Source of the DNA: Deltaproteobacteria bacterium
Lineage (GTDB): Bacteria; Desulfobacterota; G020345765
Length of the DNA stretch: 7,012 nucleotides
Reading direction: 5' to 3'
Assembly (NCBI GenBank): GCA_030616835.1
Contig: JAUWWP010000135.1
Span: forward strand, 1-7,012
Shown: positions 1 through 6,601 of the stretch, one piece after another
How the letters are laid out: the number at the start of each line of letters is the position of its first letter
Position numbering within the stretch: position 1 is the stretch's first letter
The notes under the pieces: model-generated
Seen by the model: the letters and a program-made list of their open reading frames with translations, nothing else
Told to the model about the DNA's origin: nothing
The model's database searches: none
Program-made: the position numbers and the translations under genes

Positions 1-659
1 AGAATAAAAATAGAGAGTATCAGCATGGTTTAGAACAGAGGATAACCGAGAGGACATCTAAATTGGAAGAGGCCTATTCTCAGCTTAAGCAAGCCACTTT
101 CGATATGGTAAGGGCTCTCTCCAGGGCGATCGAGGCCAAGGATCCCTTTACCAAAGGGCACTCTTATCGGATGAGTCAACACTCCCTGGAAATAGCAAAG
201 AAACTTAATTTTTCCGAAGAACAGTTGGAGATTCTGGAGTATGGTTCTTTATTGCACGATATTGGGAAGATTGGGATTAAAGAAGCCATCTTAAAAAAAC
301 CCGGCCGCCTGAATGCAAGAGAGTATGCGTATGTACAGCGCCACTCAATAATCGGGGAGGAGATCATGAGACCGGTAGAGATCTTTCGTCCTGCTCTGCC
401 TCTGATCCGCAACCACCATGAGCATTTTGATGGCAGGGGCTATCCTGATGGTCTCAAGGGAAAAGAGATAAACATTTCTGCCCGGATAATTGCTGTTCCT
501 GATTCTTTTGATGCCATGACCAGCGATAGGCCTTATCGGAAAGCACTAACAGTTGAGGAGGCTCTGTTCGAAATAAAAAGAGTCCGTGGGACCCAGTTTG
601 ATCCCCAGATAGTTGATGTCTTTATCGGGGATAATATATATAATAGATATATAATTTAA
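1..659 (+). CDS. HD-GYP domain cyclic-di-GMP phosphodiesterase, probably a response regulator (5' partial)
   Basis: Proteins of this family hydrolyse the second messenger cyclic-di-GMP with a metal-bound HD-GYP domain in the cytoplasm. Numbering from the TTG codon at base 63, the domain is complete: GH at 32-33, the HD pair H65-D66 in LLHDIGKIG, H94, H118-H119-E120, the signature DGRGYPDG at 123-130, then ARIIAVPDSFDA (140-151) and DRPYR (155-159). The frame has no stop back to base 3 and adds about 20 residues (NKNREYQHGLEQ, then RITERTSKLEEAYSQLK) that look like the coiled-coil linker between a receiver (REC) domain and HD-GYP. The TTG at 63 is therefore almost certainly internal, and the N-terminus, probably a REC domain, lies outside the window. 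The C-terminus ends soon after the conserved GTQFDP in an unusually AT-rich stretch. The HD-GYP assignment is secure; the receiver domain is inferred from the linker. The gene faces away from the rest of the window and looks functionally separate. Confidence 0.93.
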   Translation, partial: NKNREYQHGLEQRITERTSKLEEAYSQLKQATFDMVRALSRAIEAKDPFTKGHSYRMSQHSLEIAKKLNFSEEQLEILEYGSLLHDIGKIGIKEAILKKPGRLNAREYAYVQRHSIIGEEIMRPVEIFRPALPLIRNHHEHFDGRGYPDGLKGKEINISARIIAVPDSFDAMTSDRPYRKALTVEEALFEIKRVRGTQFDPQIVDVFIGDNIYNRYII

Positions 660-702
660 GGCTCATCCCGGATTATTGTGGGTAAAAAATCCAAATATCA
701 AA

Positions 703-724
703 AGCCTACTTCGCCGTAGTAGCT
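703..724. terminator. weak hairpin downstream of the HD-GYP gene
   Basis: Arms ctact (706-710) and agtag (718-722) pair around a 7-nt loop. Two more pairs are possible past a bulged C. It lies about 45 bases after the HD-GYP stop between convergent genes, where a terminator is expected. No T-tract follows, so the call rests on position and a short stem only. Confidence 0.22.
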
Positions 725-762
725 AAGGGATTTGGGGGGGATTTTGGGGTCACATCTTCATA

Positions 763-877
763 TGTCATTTATTCTGCCAAGAGTGCAGGCCTGAGTTTGG
801 TTCTTCCTGATATTAGTTATGGAGCTAATGAAACACCGACCCCTTTCATATTTAAGTATTGTGTCCCCGGAATTCCT
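763..877. repeat. dispersed repeat, left copy (115 bp)
   Basis: Bases 770-877 are identical, in the same orientation, to 6610-6717 (108 bp). Similarity extends left to 763 (tgtcatt) with a single-base indel. The right boundary is sharp: after aattcct at 871-877 the two copies diverge completely. The repeat contains the blocks accgacccc and gtgtccccggaattcc. On the - strand it reads as ggaattccggggacacaa and onward, a style of sequence I associate with REP-like elements mobilised by RAYT (REP-associated tyrosine) transposases; that link is inference from memory. No transposase is encoded here. Open frames across it are accidental and differ only in what they run into. Confidence 0.9.
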
Positions 878-946
878 GGTATCAGGCGCTTCAAGGAGAA
901 GCTGGAGAGGGAAGGATCTCTCAAGGAGAGGATTGGTTATGTTTAA
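878..946 (+). pseudogene. orphan C-terminal coding tail (unidentified remnant)
   Basis: Immediately after the left repeat, a frame reads GIRRFKEKLE followed by REGSLKERIGYV and a TAA at 944-946. It is charged and probably helical, like the end of a real protein, but has no start and nothing recognisable upstream because the repeat cuts in at 877. The same sequence does not follow the right repeat copy. It may be the tail of a lost gene, possibly the transposase of the element itself. I do not recognise the family. It is short enough to be chance. Confidence 0.25.
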
Positions 947-978
947 AGTAACGATCTGACCCCCTTCTTCTTTAGCGA

Positions 979-1001
979 ACACGGGGTCTAAAGCCCCGTG
1001 T
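979..1001. repeat. GC-rich hairpin, 8-bp perfect stem
   Basis: Arms acacgggg (979-986) and ccccgtgt (994-1001) pair perfectly around the 7-base loop tctaaag. A competing stem is ctttag (970-975) with ctaaag (988-993). It lies in the convergent gap between the HD-GYP gene and the SWIM gene and could help terminate transcription from either side, although no T-run follows on either strand. Confidence 0.6.
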
Positions 1002-1003
1002 GA

Positions 1004-1034
1004 ACCCCGTAAGACCTTCGGTCTCTTACGGGGT
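1004..1034. terminator. strong hairpin just past the SWIM gene stop, possible terminator
   Basis: accccgtaa (1004-1012) pairs with ttacggggt (1026-1034), and gacc (1013-1016) pairs with ggtc (1020-1023), with a 3-base loop and a two-base bulge (1024-1025). This gives about 13 pairs. It starts seven bases beyond the end of the SWIM gene on the - strand, a natural terminator position for the operon. The missing T-tract argues against a classical intrinsic terminator. The outer arm can instead pair with 1044-1054. Confidence 0.4.
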
Positions 1035-1040
1035 GAGCTT

Positions 1041-1931
1041 CTAACGGGGTTCACCTGAGGCCTTTTGCAGGGCGGTGACACTGGCCAGGGAGTAAGCCTT
1101 TTCTAAAAAAAAGACGATATTTTCTTTTCCGACCATAAAGGGTCCTTCTCCCATTCTTCTGAGGATAGCATTTTCCACCTCCGGAGGGGCAGGGTTTACT
1201 GAAAAGGAGTCCAGGGCCCTTCCCGCCTCCCAGAAGGCTCCCAGACATTCCTTTAAGGGGGCAACCTGGGCCTCTAAGGGAAGCTCGGTGCTGTCAGATA
1301 TAGTACCCTCATCCTCCGATAATATTATCGAGCGCTTTTGGTGCAATGTCTCGATAATTTCATCCCTGCTGCGGCCCCGGAGTTTAAAAATGAGAAAGGG
1401 GTCCCCATCGAAACGCTCGGCCAGAAGGTAATAAACGGCAGCAATGTGTTTACAGGGATTGGCCCAATCCGGGCAACTACAGTCGGTATTAAGATCTGTC
1501 CCTGATGTCGGGAAAAGGGGAACTTTAGCTTTGGCAAATGCGTCTTCAATATTTTGGGGCATTTCCCCAGAAAGCAGCTTGGCTGCAAATATGGCCTGAG
1601 AGGCCATCACCTCCGCTACCTTATCCCAGTTTTTATCTGAAATGGGTTTAAGTCGGATTCCAACCGAATAGGGTGTCCGCCGGGTACCCTGAACCTTGGC
1701 AGTCACTGCCCCTTTTTGAACATCGATGGAGACCACTTGTCCCCGGCGGGCATACGAGCGCCCCCGTCCCAATCTTGCGCCCATGTTGAAGGATTCCAAA
1801 ACATCGATCCAGCGTCTGGACCACCAGGTTTCACCAATGGCTCCCCTTTGAGTTCTGGTTTTAATGCCGCCCTTTACCTCTTTTGGCCGGGCAGGCTGAT
1901 AATAGCCCCAGTAACTTCTCCAACTGGTCAA
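1041..1931 (-). CDS. SWIM zinc-finger protein paired with the SNF2 helicase
   Basis: SWIM fingers bind one zinc ion and are thought to mediate DNA or protein contacts; the role of this bacterial SNF2 partner is not established. The finger is C151-x-C153-x6-C160-x-H162 (CSCPDWANPCKH), followed by the usual helix IAAVYYLLAERFDGDPF. The N-terminal region carries the hallmarks of the SNF2-linked SWIM family: WGYYQP (8-13), IGETWWSRRWIDVLESF (32-48) and a GRGRSYARRGQV block (55-66). No helicase or nuclease domain is visible. The start is a TTG at 1931: it precedes the conserved N-terminus, has a good Shine-Dalgarno six bases upstream, and the first in-frame ATG (residue 50) would delete conserved sequence. 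It starts three bases after the helicase TGA, so translation is probably coupled. The last codons and TAG lie inside a GC-rich palindromic repeat, so the original C-terminus may have been replaced. Confidence 0.93.
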   Translation of the reverse strand: MTSWRSYWGYYQPARPKEVKGGIKTRTQRGAIGETWWSRRWIDVLESFNMGARLGRGRSYARRGQVVSIDVQKGAVTAKVQGTRRTPYSVGIRLKPISDKNWDKVAEVMASQAIFAAKLLSGEMPQNIEDAFAKAKVPLFPTSGTDLNTDCSCPDWANPCKHIAAVYYLLAERFDGDPFLIFKLRGRSRDEIIETLHQKRSIILSEDEGTISDSTELPLEAQVAPLKECLGAFWEAGRALDSFSVNPAPPEVENAILRRMGEGPFMVGKENIVFFLEKAYSLASVTALQKASGEPR

Positions 1932-1934
1932 GAC

Positions 1935-4900
1935 TCACTCCTCTCCTAATGCCTCTTTACTTAAGGCAAATATCTCTTTGAGTTGATCGGTTGACATTTC
2001 CGTTAGCCAACCCTCGCCACTTCCGATGATACTGTCGGCAAGCTCCTTTTTCTGCTCAATCATCTGATCGATCCGCTCTTCCAGGGTACCGACGCAGACG
2101 AACTTGTGCACCTGCACATTCTTCTTCTGACCGATCCTGAAGGCCCGGTCAGTAGCCTGGTTTTCCACCGCCGGATTCCACCAGCGGTCGAAATGGAAGA
2201 CATGATTGGCAGCAGTCAGGTTGAGGCCTACCCCTCCAGCCTTAAGCGATAGGATAAAAAGGGATGGGCCGTGATCCCCATCCTGGAAGCGCTGAATCAT
2301 TCTATCCCGATTTTTCCTGGTAGTGCCGCCGTGTAAGAAGAGAGCCTCTGTTCCTAAATATTCCTGTAAATTGTGGCGAAGCATTGCCCCCATACTGGCA
2401 AACTGGGTAAAAATCAGGGCCCGGTCGCCTTCAGATAGGGCCTCTTCCAGCATCTCTACCAGCCTTAGTAATTTGCCGGAACGTCCGGGAAGCTGGCTTC
2501 CGTCCTGGAGAAAGTGGGCGGGATGATTACAGACCTGTTTGAGCTTAGTGAGGGTGGCCAAAACTAATCCTTTCCTCTCAATCCCTTCACTTTTTTCTAT
2601 CTTCTCCACCATCTCTTTTACCACTGCCTCATAGAGGGATGCCTGTTCCCGGGTAAGGTGGCAGAATACCTTCGTCTCTATCTTCTCAGGCAGATCCTTG
2701 ATGATGGTAGAGTCAGTTTTCATTCGGCGCAGGACAAAGGGCTGAATCAATTTTTTTAGGACTCGGGCCCGCTCGGGATTGCGGTATCTCTCGATGGGGA
2801 TGGCGAAATTGGTGCGAAAGTCCCGGGCTGATTTCAGGTAGCCAGGATTCAAGAACTCCATAATCGACCAGAGTTCAGAGAGACGGTTCTCCACCGGGGT
2901 GCCGGTGAGAGTGACCCGGTATCTGGCATTTAGCTTCTTTATCGCCTGGGTCTGTTTTGCCGCCGAATTCTTGATATTCTGGGCCTCATCCAGAACCACA
3001 CACTCCCAATCAATGGCGGAAAGCCCTTTCTCATCCCGATATGCCAGGGCATAAGTGATGATAACCAGATCGTGCCTTTTAGCCTCTTTTTCAAAAGCTC
3101 TGCCGGAAAGCCGATCAGGGCCGTGGTGAACCATAACGGAAAGGGAGGGCCCGAAGCGTTCCACTTCTTTTTGCCAGTTAGCTACCACCGACATGGGACA
3201 GATCAAAAGAGTAGACCCCGGTCTTTTTTTTCTGTCCCTACGTTCATGTAACATGAGGGCAATAAACTGGATGGTTTTCCCCAGACCCATATCATCGGCC
3301 AGACAGGCACCAAACCCGAATTGTTTAAGAAAGGCTAACCAGGAGAGACCTCTGGTCTGGTAGGGACGGAGCTTTCCCTGGAAGGATGAAAGTGGCTTGA
3401 GGTTGGAGATCTTTAGGCCGCCAGAGAGCCTGTCCACGATCTCTTTAATCCATCCCTCAGCATCCATGCCCACTACCGGAAGGCCCACTTCAGAGGCTTC
3501 CTCTCCCCACCCCATTCGCAGAATCTCGCCCAGGCCCATCTTGCCTTTAGCCTGCCTTTTCTTAAAAAAGGCAATGGCCCTTTCAATCTCCTCGGGTCTC
3601 AGTTCTACCCATTGTCCCCTTATCTTAACCAACGGCACCTTAAGTTTGGCCAGTTTTTCAAACTCTTCGGGGGAGATGGTTTTATCGCCAATGGCAATCT
3701 CCCAGTGGTAGCGAACAATGCCTTCCATACCCAAAAGCCCGGAACTTGCTACCCGGGCATCGGTCTTGGGTTTCACCTTCAATTTAACCCCCAGCCTTGC
3801 CGCTGGTTTTTCCCACCAGGGGGGCAGCAGGACGCCAAATCCGCTCTGTTCCAGAAGCGGTGCTATCTGGCGCAAGAAGGTATAAGCATCACCGGTGGTC
3901 AGTTTCAACTCTTGGGGATGGGCGGCCTTTAAGCTCTCCTCAAGGGCAGGAAACAGGCAGGAGGCCTTACCCAGGTCGGTCAGCAGGTGCTCCTGGGGAT
4001 TTTCTAATCGGCGCTTAAGAAAGGTGGCTACCCTTGAGCGGGTTTTCCAAACCTTCTCTGCCGGAACCAGAAGGCTTCGGTCATCGGTGGCCTGGAGGTA
4101 AAAACTGATATTCCATTCGTTCCCATTTTTGCCACCGCCATCGGGCGGCTCCAGTCGGAAACAGGTACGAAAGGGGATCTCCTTTGCCACCGGTTTAATC
4201 CGGCTGAGCCAGGACTTGATCTCCCTGGAAAAAGAGGCTAACTTTTCCGGCGAGGCCTTGAGCCTGGAATCAGGGCTTGAAAGCGCTCGCAGCCACTGTT
4301 CTGGTAAAGAAATCCGGGAGTGAGGTCGGCGGCGGGAGGGAAGAAGTGAGCTAGAACTAAAACTTTCTCTGATAAAAGCGTCAATAGTTTGATTAAGAAA
4401 GGTTGAGACCAGAGCCCCGGGTGATTCTGGATGCTCTTTCGATGATAAGACAAAGGCGCGACAGCAGGGAGGCATTGTTTCTGAAAGGAGCTTCGTATGT
4501 TCGGAATCTTTTTCGTCCAGGACTGCTTCCCAGACAGCTCGATAGGAGTCCCCCTTCCTCCTTTCTTTTAGGATGGTAGGGGCAAAGTTCTGCCTGGATA
4601 TTAACTCAAGGGAAAACTTGGCCACCTCGCACCAGAAACCAAGAGAAATGCCAAAAGAAATTCCCGGGGGTGATTGGTTTGAGAGCGAGAGAAGAAAATC
4701 AAGACCAAGGGCAGGGTCAAAGGCAAGAGTATTAGTATCCCAGGGCAAAAGGTTGATTCTTTTCCTTTCCTCACCGTCCTCATCGCGAATCAGGTTAGGA
4801 GAAGGCAGGGGGCCATTTTTGGTAGAGGGCAGAAGAAGTGATAAAGTTGCCAGGGTTCCCCCTTCCGGCAAAAGGCTCCCGGAAAGGTCTTTGACCGCTT

Positions 4901-5060
4901 CTTTTAGTTGATCGGGGGGAAGGGCAAAGGGATGGGTTTTGGCTCTTTTGGGTTGCCGTCCCCGAGGTTTAGCAGCATTTATCGGCAGACTGGAAGATTC
5001 TGCCCAGAGATGAAGCTTACCATATTCAGCACTATCCCAGAGGGTATGTAAAACAATCAA
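1935..5060 (-). CDS. SNF2-family DEAD/DEAH-box helicase/translocase
   Basis: An ATP-driven double-stranded DNA translocase of the Swi2/Snf2 superfamily-2 class, 1041 aa. Residues 1-550 form the long N-terminal region typical of bacterial SNF2 proteins with an SNF2-associated domain, beginning MIVLHTLWDS and GKLHLWAES. The ATPase core spans about 560-1010: LRPYQTRGLSWL (564-575), Walker A DDMGLGKT (589-596), DEAQ (691-694), LTGTPVENRL (718-727), motif IV ALIFTQF (881-887), motif V LKAGGVGLNL (939-948), and motif VI DRAFRIGQ (971-978) with arginine fingers R972 and R975. All core motifs are intact, so activity is expected. The start is a TTG at 5060, chosen because the family N-terminus begins there; GGGAG lies 10 bases upstream, a little distant. 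It follows the 42-aa ORF by 48 bases and leads directly into the SWIM gene. Its partner and substrate are unknown; DNA repair, transcription recycling (HepA-like) or defence are all possible. Confidence 0.96.
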   Translation of the reverse strand: MIVLHTLWDSAEYGKLHLWAESSSLPINAAKPRGRQPKRAKTHPFALPPDQLKEAVKDLSGSLLPEGGTLATLSLLLPSTKNGPLPSPNLIRDEDGEERKRINLLPWDTNTLAFDPALGLDFLLSLSNQSPPGISFGISLGFWCEVAKFSLELISRQNFAPTILKERRKGDSYRAVWEAVLDEKDSEHTKLLSETMPPCCRAFVLSSKEHPESPGALVSTFLNQTIDAFIRESFSSSSLLPSRRRPHSRISLPEQWLRALSSPDSRLKASPEKLASFSREIKSWLSRIKPVAKEIPFRTCFRLEPPDGGGKNGNEWNISFYLQATDDRSLLVPAEKVWKTRSRVATFLKRRLENPQEHLLTDLGKASCLFPALEESLKAAHPQELKLTTGDAYTFLRQIAPLLEQSGFGVLLPPWWEKPAARLGVKLKVKPKTDARVASSGLLGMEGIVRYHWEIAIGDKTISPEEFEKLAKLKVPLVKIRGQWVELRPEEIERAIAFFKKRQAKGKMGLGEILRMGWGEEASEVGLPVVGMDAEGWIKEIVDRLSGGLKISNLKPLSSFQGKLRPYQTRGLSWLAFLKQFGFGACLADDMGLGKTIQFIALMLHERRDRKKRPGSTLLICPMSVVANWQKEVERFGPSLSVMVHHGPDRLSGRAFEKEAKRHDLVIITYALAYRDEKGLSAIDWECVVLDEAQNIKNSAAKQTQAIKKLNARYRVTLTGTPVENRLSELWSIMEFLNPGYLKSARDFRTNFAIPIERYRNPERARVLKKLIQPFVLRRMKTDSTIIKDLPEKIETKVFCHLTREQASLYEAVVKEMVEKIEKSEGIERKGLVLATLTKLKQVCNHPAHFLQDGSQLPGRSGKLLRLVEMLEEALSEGDRALIFTQFASMGAMLRHNLQEYLGTEALFLHGGTTRKNRDRMIQRFQDGDHGPSLFILSLKAGGVGLNLTAANHVFHFDRWWNPAVENQATDRAFRIGQKKNVQVHKFVCVGTLEERIDQMIEQKKELADSIIGSGEGWLTEMSTDQLKEIFALSKEALGEE
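1938..1946 (-). promoter_or_regulatory. ribosome binding site for the SWIM gene
   Basis: The - strand reads GGAGAGGAG followed by six bases and TTG. The site overlaps the last codons of the SNF2 gene. It supports the TTG at 1931 as the start and suggests translational coupling to the helicase. Confidence 0.7.
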
Positions 5061-5089
5061 TGATTCTTTTCTCCCTAATGATAGGAAAC

Positions 5090-5120
5090 AAAAAGGGGGA
5101 AGTTGGTTCTAAAACAACTT
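5090..5120 (-). terminator. weak terminator-like hairpin between small ORF and SNF2 gene
   Basis: On the - strand AAGTTG (5120-5115) pairs with CAACTT (5105-5100) around a 9-base loop containing the small ORF's TAG. CCCCC and then TTTTT (5094-5090) follow. The six-pair stem is AT-rich and the C-run separates it from the T-run, so at most partial attenuation before the helicase gene is likely. Confidence 0.25.
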
Positions 5121-5237
5121 AATTATAATGTTTACCTCTGGTAATCCGTCAGACTTCACAAGCGATTGACGGATATTGGAAAATTCGGTATAGTTCTCTT
5201 CTTTTGCCCTGAGCTTGTCAAATATGAATCTTTTCAT
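5109..5237 (-). CDS. small ORF, 42 aa, unidentified, in the operon
   Basis: The frame runs from ATG at 5237 to TAG at 5111-5109. The product begins MKRFIFDKLRAKEENYTEF and ends in a hydrophobic NIIIKLF; the middle is charged. It starts three bases after the TGA of the AlbA_2/ATPase gene, with GGATGAGG just before the ATG, which is typical of a coupled downstream gene. I do not recognise it. It has no signal peptide or membrane segment, and at this length no fold can be named. The body looks like the N-terminus of a larger protein; the last codons enter AT-rich sequence, so it may be a gene truncated by a deletion next to the helicase. The alternative is a real micro-protein of the system. An inverted repeat (5132-5144) and a TATAAT box lie within its 3' half. 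Confidence 0.5.
   Translation of the reverse strand: MKRFIFDKLRAKEENYTEFSNIRQSLVKSDGLPEVNIIIKLF
5122..5151 (-). promoter_or_regulatory. possible internal promoter and operator upstream of the SNF2 gene
   Basis: A perfect TATAAT lies on the - strand (5127-5122), about 60 bases upstream of the helicase start. Eighteen to nineteen bases further up is only a poor -35 (CTGACG or TGACGG). Between them lies a 13-bp perfect inverted repeat, ttacc-tct-ggtaa (5132-5144), that could bind a small dimeric repressor. TATAAT is part of the palindrome attataat, so chance in AT-rich DNA is a fair alternative. Confidence 0.25.
5144..5174. repeat. 8-bp inverted repeat within the small ORF
   Basis: atccgtca (5144-5151) and tgacggat (5167-5174) are perfect inverted arms around a 15-base loop. 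Together with the neighbouring 13-bp palindrome this is a locally high density of dyad symmetry. It could be an mRNA fold in the small ORF or regulator half-sites; no function is shown. Confidence 0.4.
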
Positions 5238-5240
5238 ACC

Positions 5241-6470
5241 TCATCCTTCAAATTTTTCTCTCCATAGCCTTACCATAAATGAATATTCTTCTTCAATTAA
5301 ATCTGGCTCCGTACCATTGTGTTCAAGCATACCAGCAATAATCTTTCTTGGGACTCCAAGACCGGTTGCTTCAATATAATGGTAATCTCTCAGTATCTCT
5401 TTAATCAGCTCATTACGCGTCACCCTACATCCTGCTTTCATTCGCTCTATCGTTACCGTGTTTGGAAGTCTTCCTGGACTGATAACCTCAAGGCGATCAC
5501 CATAAATTGATAGTTCAATATCAGTTCCGCTAATAGTATAATCGCGGTGGGCAATCGCATTGACAATGCTTTCTCTAATAGCCTCCTCAGGATAATCAGG
5601 TCTGTCAATACGTCTGCCTTCCACCAGATCCGATTTGGAGCCGGTGTTTCTACAAACAAATTCTATAGCTTTCTCCACCAGTCCTGTATCCAGTATGTCC
5701 TCCTTCTCAGCAAATCTAGCAACTATTGGACCCCGCATTGTCTTTCTTTCAATTGCTTCGTAATCCTTTTCCTTCCCCCGGTAAGCAACTGCCGAGACAC
5801 CGGCCTGAGGAAGATACCGGTTAGGATTTTTTCCAAAAAGCAATATTCCACCTACCGTAGGAATCGCTTTACCCCGGGATTCAACCATGATCTCTGTATT
5901 TATTAGCAGGGTTTCCCATTGTTCAGGTTCCTCTTGCTCAGGGCAATCCTGTCGGCGTATATTCCTAAAATAATTTGTGAGCCGGTTCATGTCCAGATCT
6001 TTCAAGGAAGAACCAGGGACAGCTTTAATATCATACCGAACTACGCCAGAGGCTTGATAGAGCCTTTGTTCTTCTTCTCGGGTTGCTTCCCGGGTAGTGC
6101 TCCCTATTCGCACGAAGGTAACCCATCGGCTTCCTTGGCGAGCTTTATAAGGCTTATCTGGGGTATCTTCTGGAATTGTTATTATTCCAATCCCCCTGTC
6201 ACCTTCCCATAAAACAATCTCAAAATAGGGAATGATCGGCGGTTGTACATCATCAGAGCAGATATTCATTACCCATTCTTCTATATCTGAGCGTGTAAGT
6301 CCGGTGATAGTACCGTCATCTTCAACGCCAAGAAGAATGTAGCCGCCCTCAAGATTTGCTAATGAGGCAATCTCCTTTGCCAGGCTTTGTGGATGCACAT
6401 CATCTCGTTTAAACTCAATGCCGGAGTTTTCGCCATTTCGGATAATCTCTAATAATTCCGTTTTATTCAT
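5241..6470 (-). CDS. AlbA_2 (Schlafen-type) and GHKL-ATPase protein, COG2865-like
   Basis: This 409-aa protein matches the bacterial family often labelled ATP-binding protein or predicted transcriptional regulator (AlbA_2 plus HATPase_c_4). The AlbA_2 domain covers about 5-135: EFKRD (19-23), then ASLANLEGGYILLGVEDDG (35-53) and FVRIGSTTREAT (119-130). The C-terminal GHKL-type ATPase covers about 285-400: the N-box-like E300-S-I-V-N304-A-I-A-H308-R-D-Y311, IYGDRLEVISPGRLP (322-336), and RNELI with EATGLGVP (352-374). AlbA_2 is a nucleic-acid-binding fold shared with Schlafen proteins; the biochemical role of the bacterial family is largely unknown. Many relatives carry a C-terminal helix-turn-helix, but this one ends right after the ATPase, so it is the short form. 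The start is ATG at 6470 with GAAGGG just upstream. It is the first gene of the run, and the small ORF follows after three bases. By eye it is more AT-rich than the SNF2 and SWIM genes, so it may have a separate origin. Confidence 0.92.
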   Translation of the reverse strand: MNKTELLEIIRNGENSGIEFKRDDVHPQSLAKEIASLANLEGGYILLGVEDDGTITGLTRSDIEEWVMNICSDDVQPPIIPYFEIVLWEGDRGIGIITIPEDTPDKPYKARQGSRWVTFVRIGSTTREATREEEQRLYQASGVVRYDIKAVPGSSLKDLDMNRLTNYFRNIRRQDCPEQEEPEQWETLLINTEIMVESRGKAIPTVGGILLFGKNPNRYLPQAGVSAVAYRGKEKDYEAIERKTMRGPIVARFAEKEDILDTGLVEKAIEFVCRNTGSKSDLVEGRRIDRPDYPEEAIRESIVNAIAHRDYTISGTDIELSIYGDRLEVISPGRLPNTVTIERMKAGCRVTRNELIKEILRDYHYIEATGLGVPRKIIAGMLEHNGTEPDLIEEEYSFMVRLWREKFEG

Positions 6471-6560
6471 AACCCTTCTATCTCTTTATTTGGGATGGTA
6501 TTTAGATATATTTTCTTTGAAAATGTAGAAAAAGGGGCCGGCTTTCAATCTGAACGAGAT
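6471..6560 (-). promoter_or_regulatory. leader and probable promoter region of the AlbA_2–SNF2–SWIM run
   Basis: This AT-rich segment directly upstream of the first gene ends in a GAAGGG ribosome site next to the ATG. On the - strand it holds candidates such as TTTTCA followed by AT-rich TATATCTAAAT around 6501-6524, but no well-matched -35/-10 pair, and I cannot place a start site. A promoter is expected here because the next upstream gene ends 350 bases away, beyond repeats. Confidence 0.3.
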
Positions 6561-6561
6561 A

Positions 6562-6595
6562 AACGCTACTAACCCTCTTAACGCTACTAACCCTC
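6562..6595. repeat. tandem duplication, 16-bp unit, 18-bp period
   Basis: aacgctactaaccctc occurs at 6562-6577 and again at 6580-6595, separated by tt. It lies a few bases left of the right dispersed repeat. No gene overlaps it. Confidence 0.85.
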
Positions 6596-6601
6596 CCCAA
6601 T

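Noticed and set aside
979..1054. CRISPR array or tRNA gene
   Set aside because: The palindromic blocks are not evenly spaced repeats with unique spacers, and no cloverleaf with a T-arm GTTCGA-type core or acceptor pairing can be formed.
758..1081. 107-aa open frame on the - strand
   Set aside because: It is built from the palindromic cluster, the orphan tail read backwards and the dispersed repeat, and overlaps the SWIM gene's 3' end. No domain, and its last third recurs in the right repeat copy only because the DNA is repeated.
3397..3932. Overlapping + strand frames of about 105 aa inside the SNF2 gene
   Set aside because: They are antisense to a clearly coding helicase with all motifs intact; low-complexity Ser/Pro-rich products without family features.
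5205..5222. ccctgagcttgtcaaa as a dispersed intergenic repeat (similar to a common gacaagctcaggg motif)
   Set aside because: It falls within the frame of the 42-aa ORF (FDKLRA) and occurs once in the window, so coding sequence explains it.
5547..6212. + strand frames of 119 and 97 aa opposite the AlbA_2/ATPase gene
   Set aside because: Antisense shadows of a conserved gene. Cys/Phe-rich sequence resembling nothing known.
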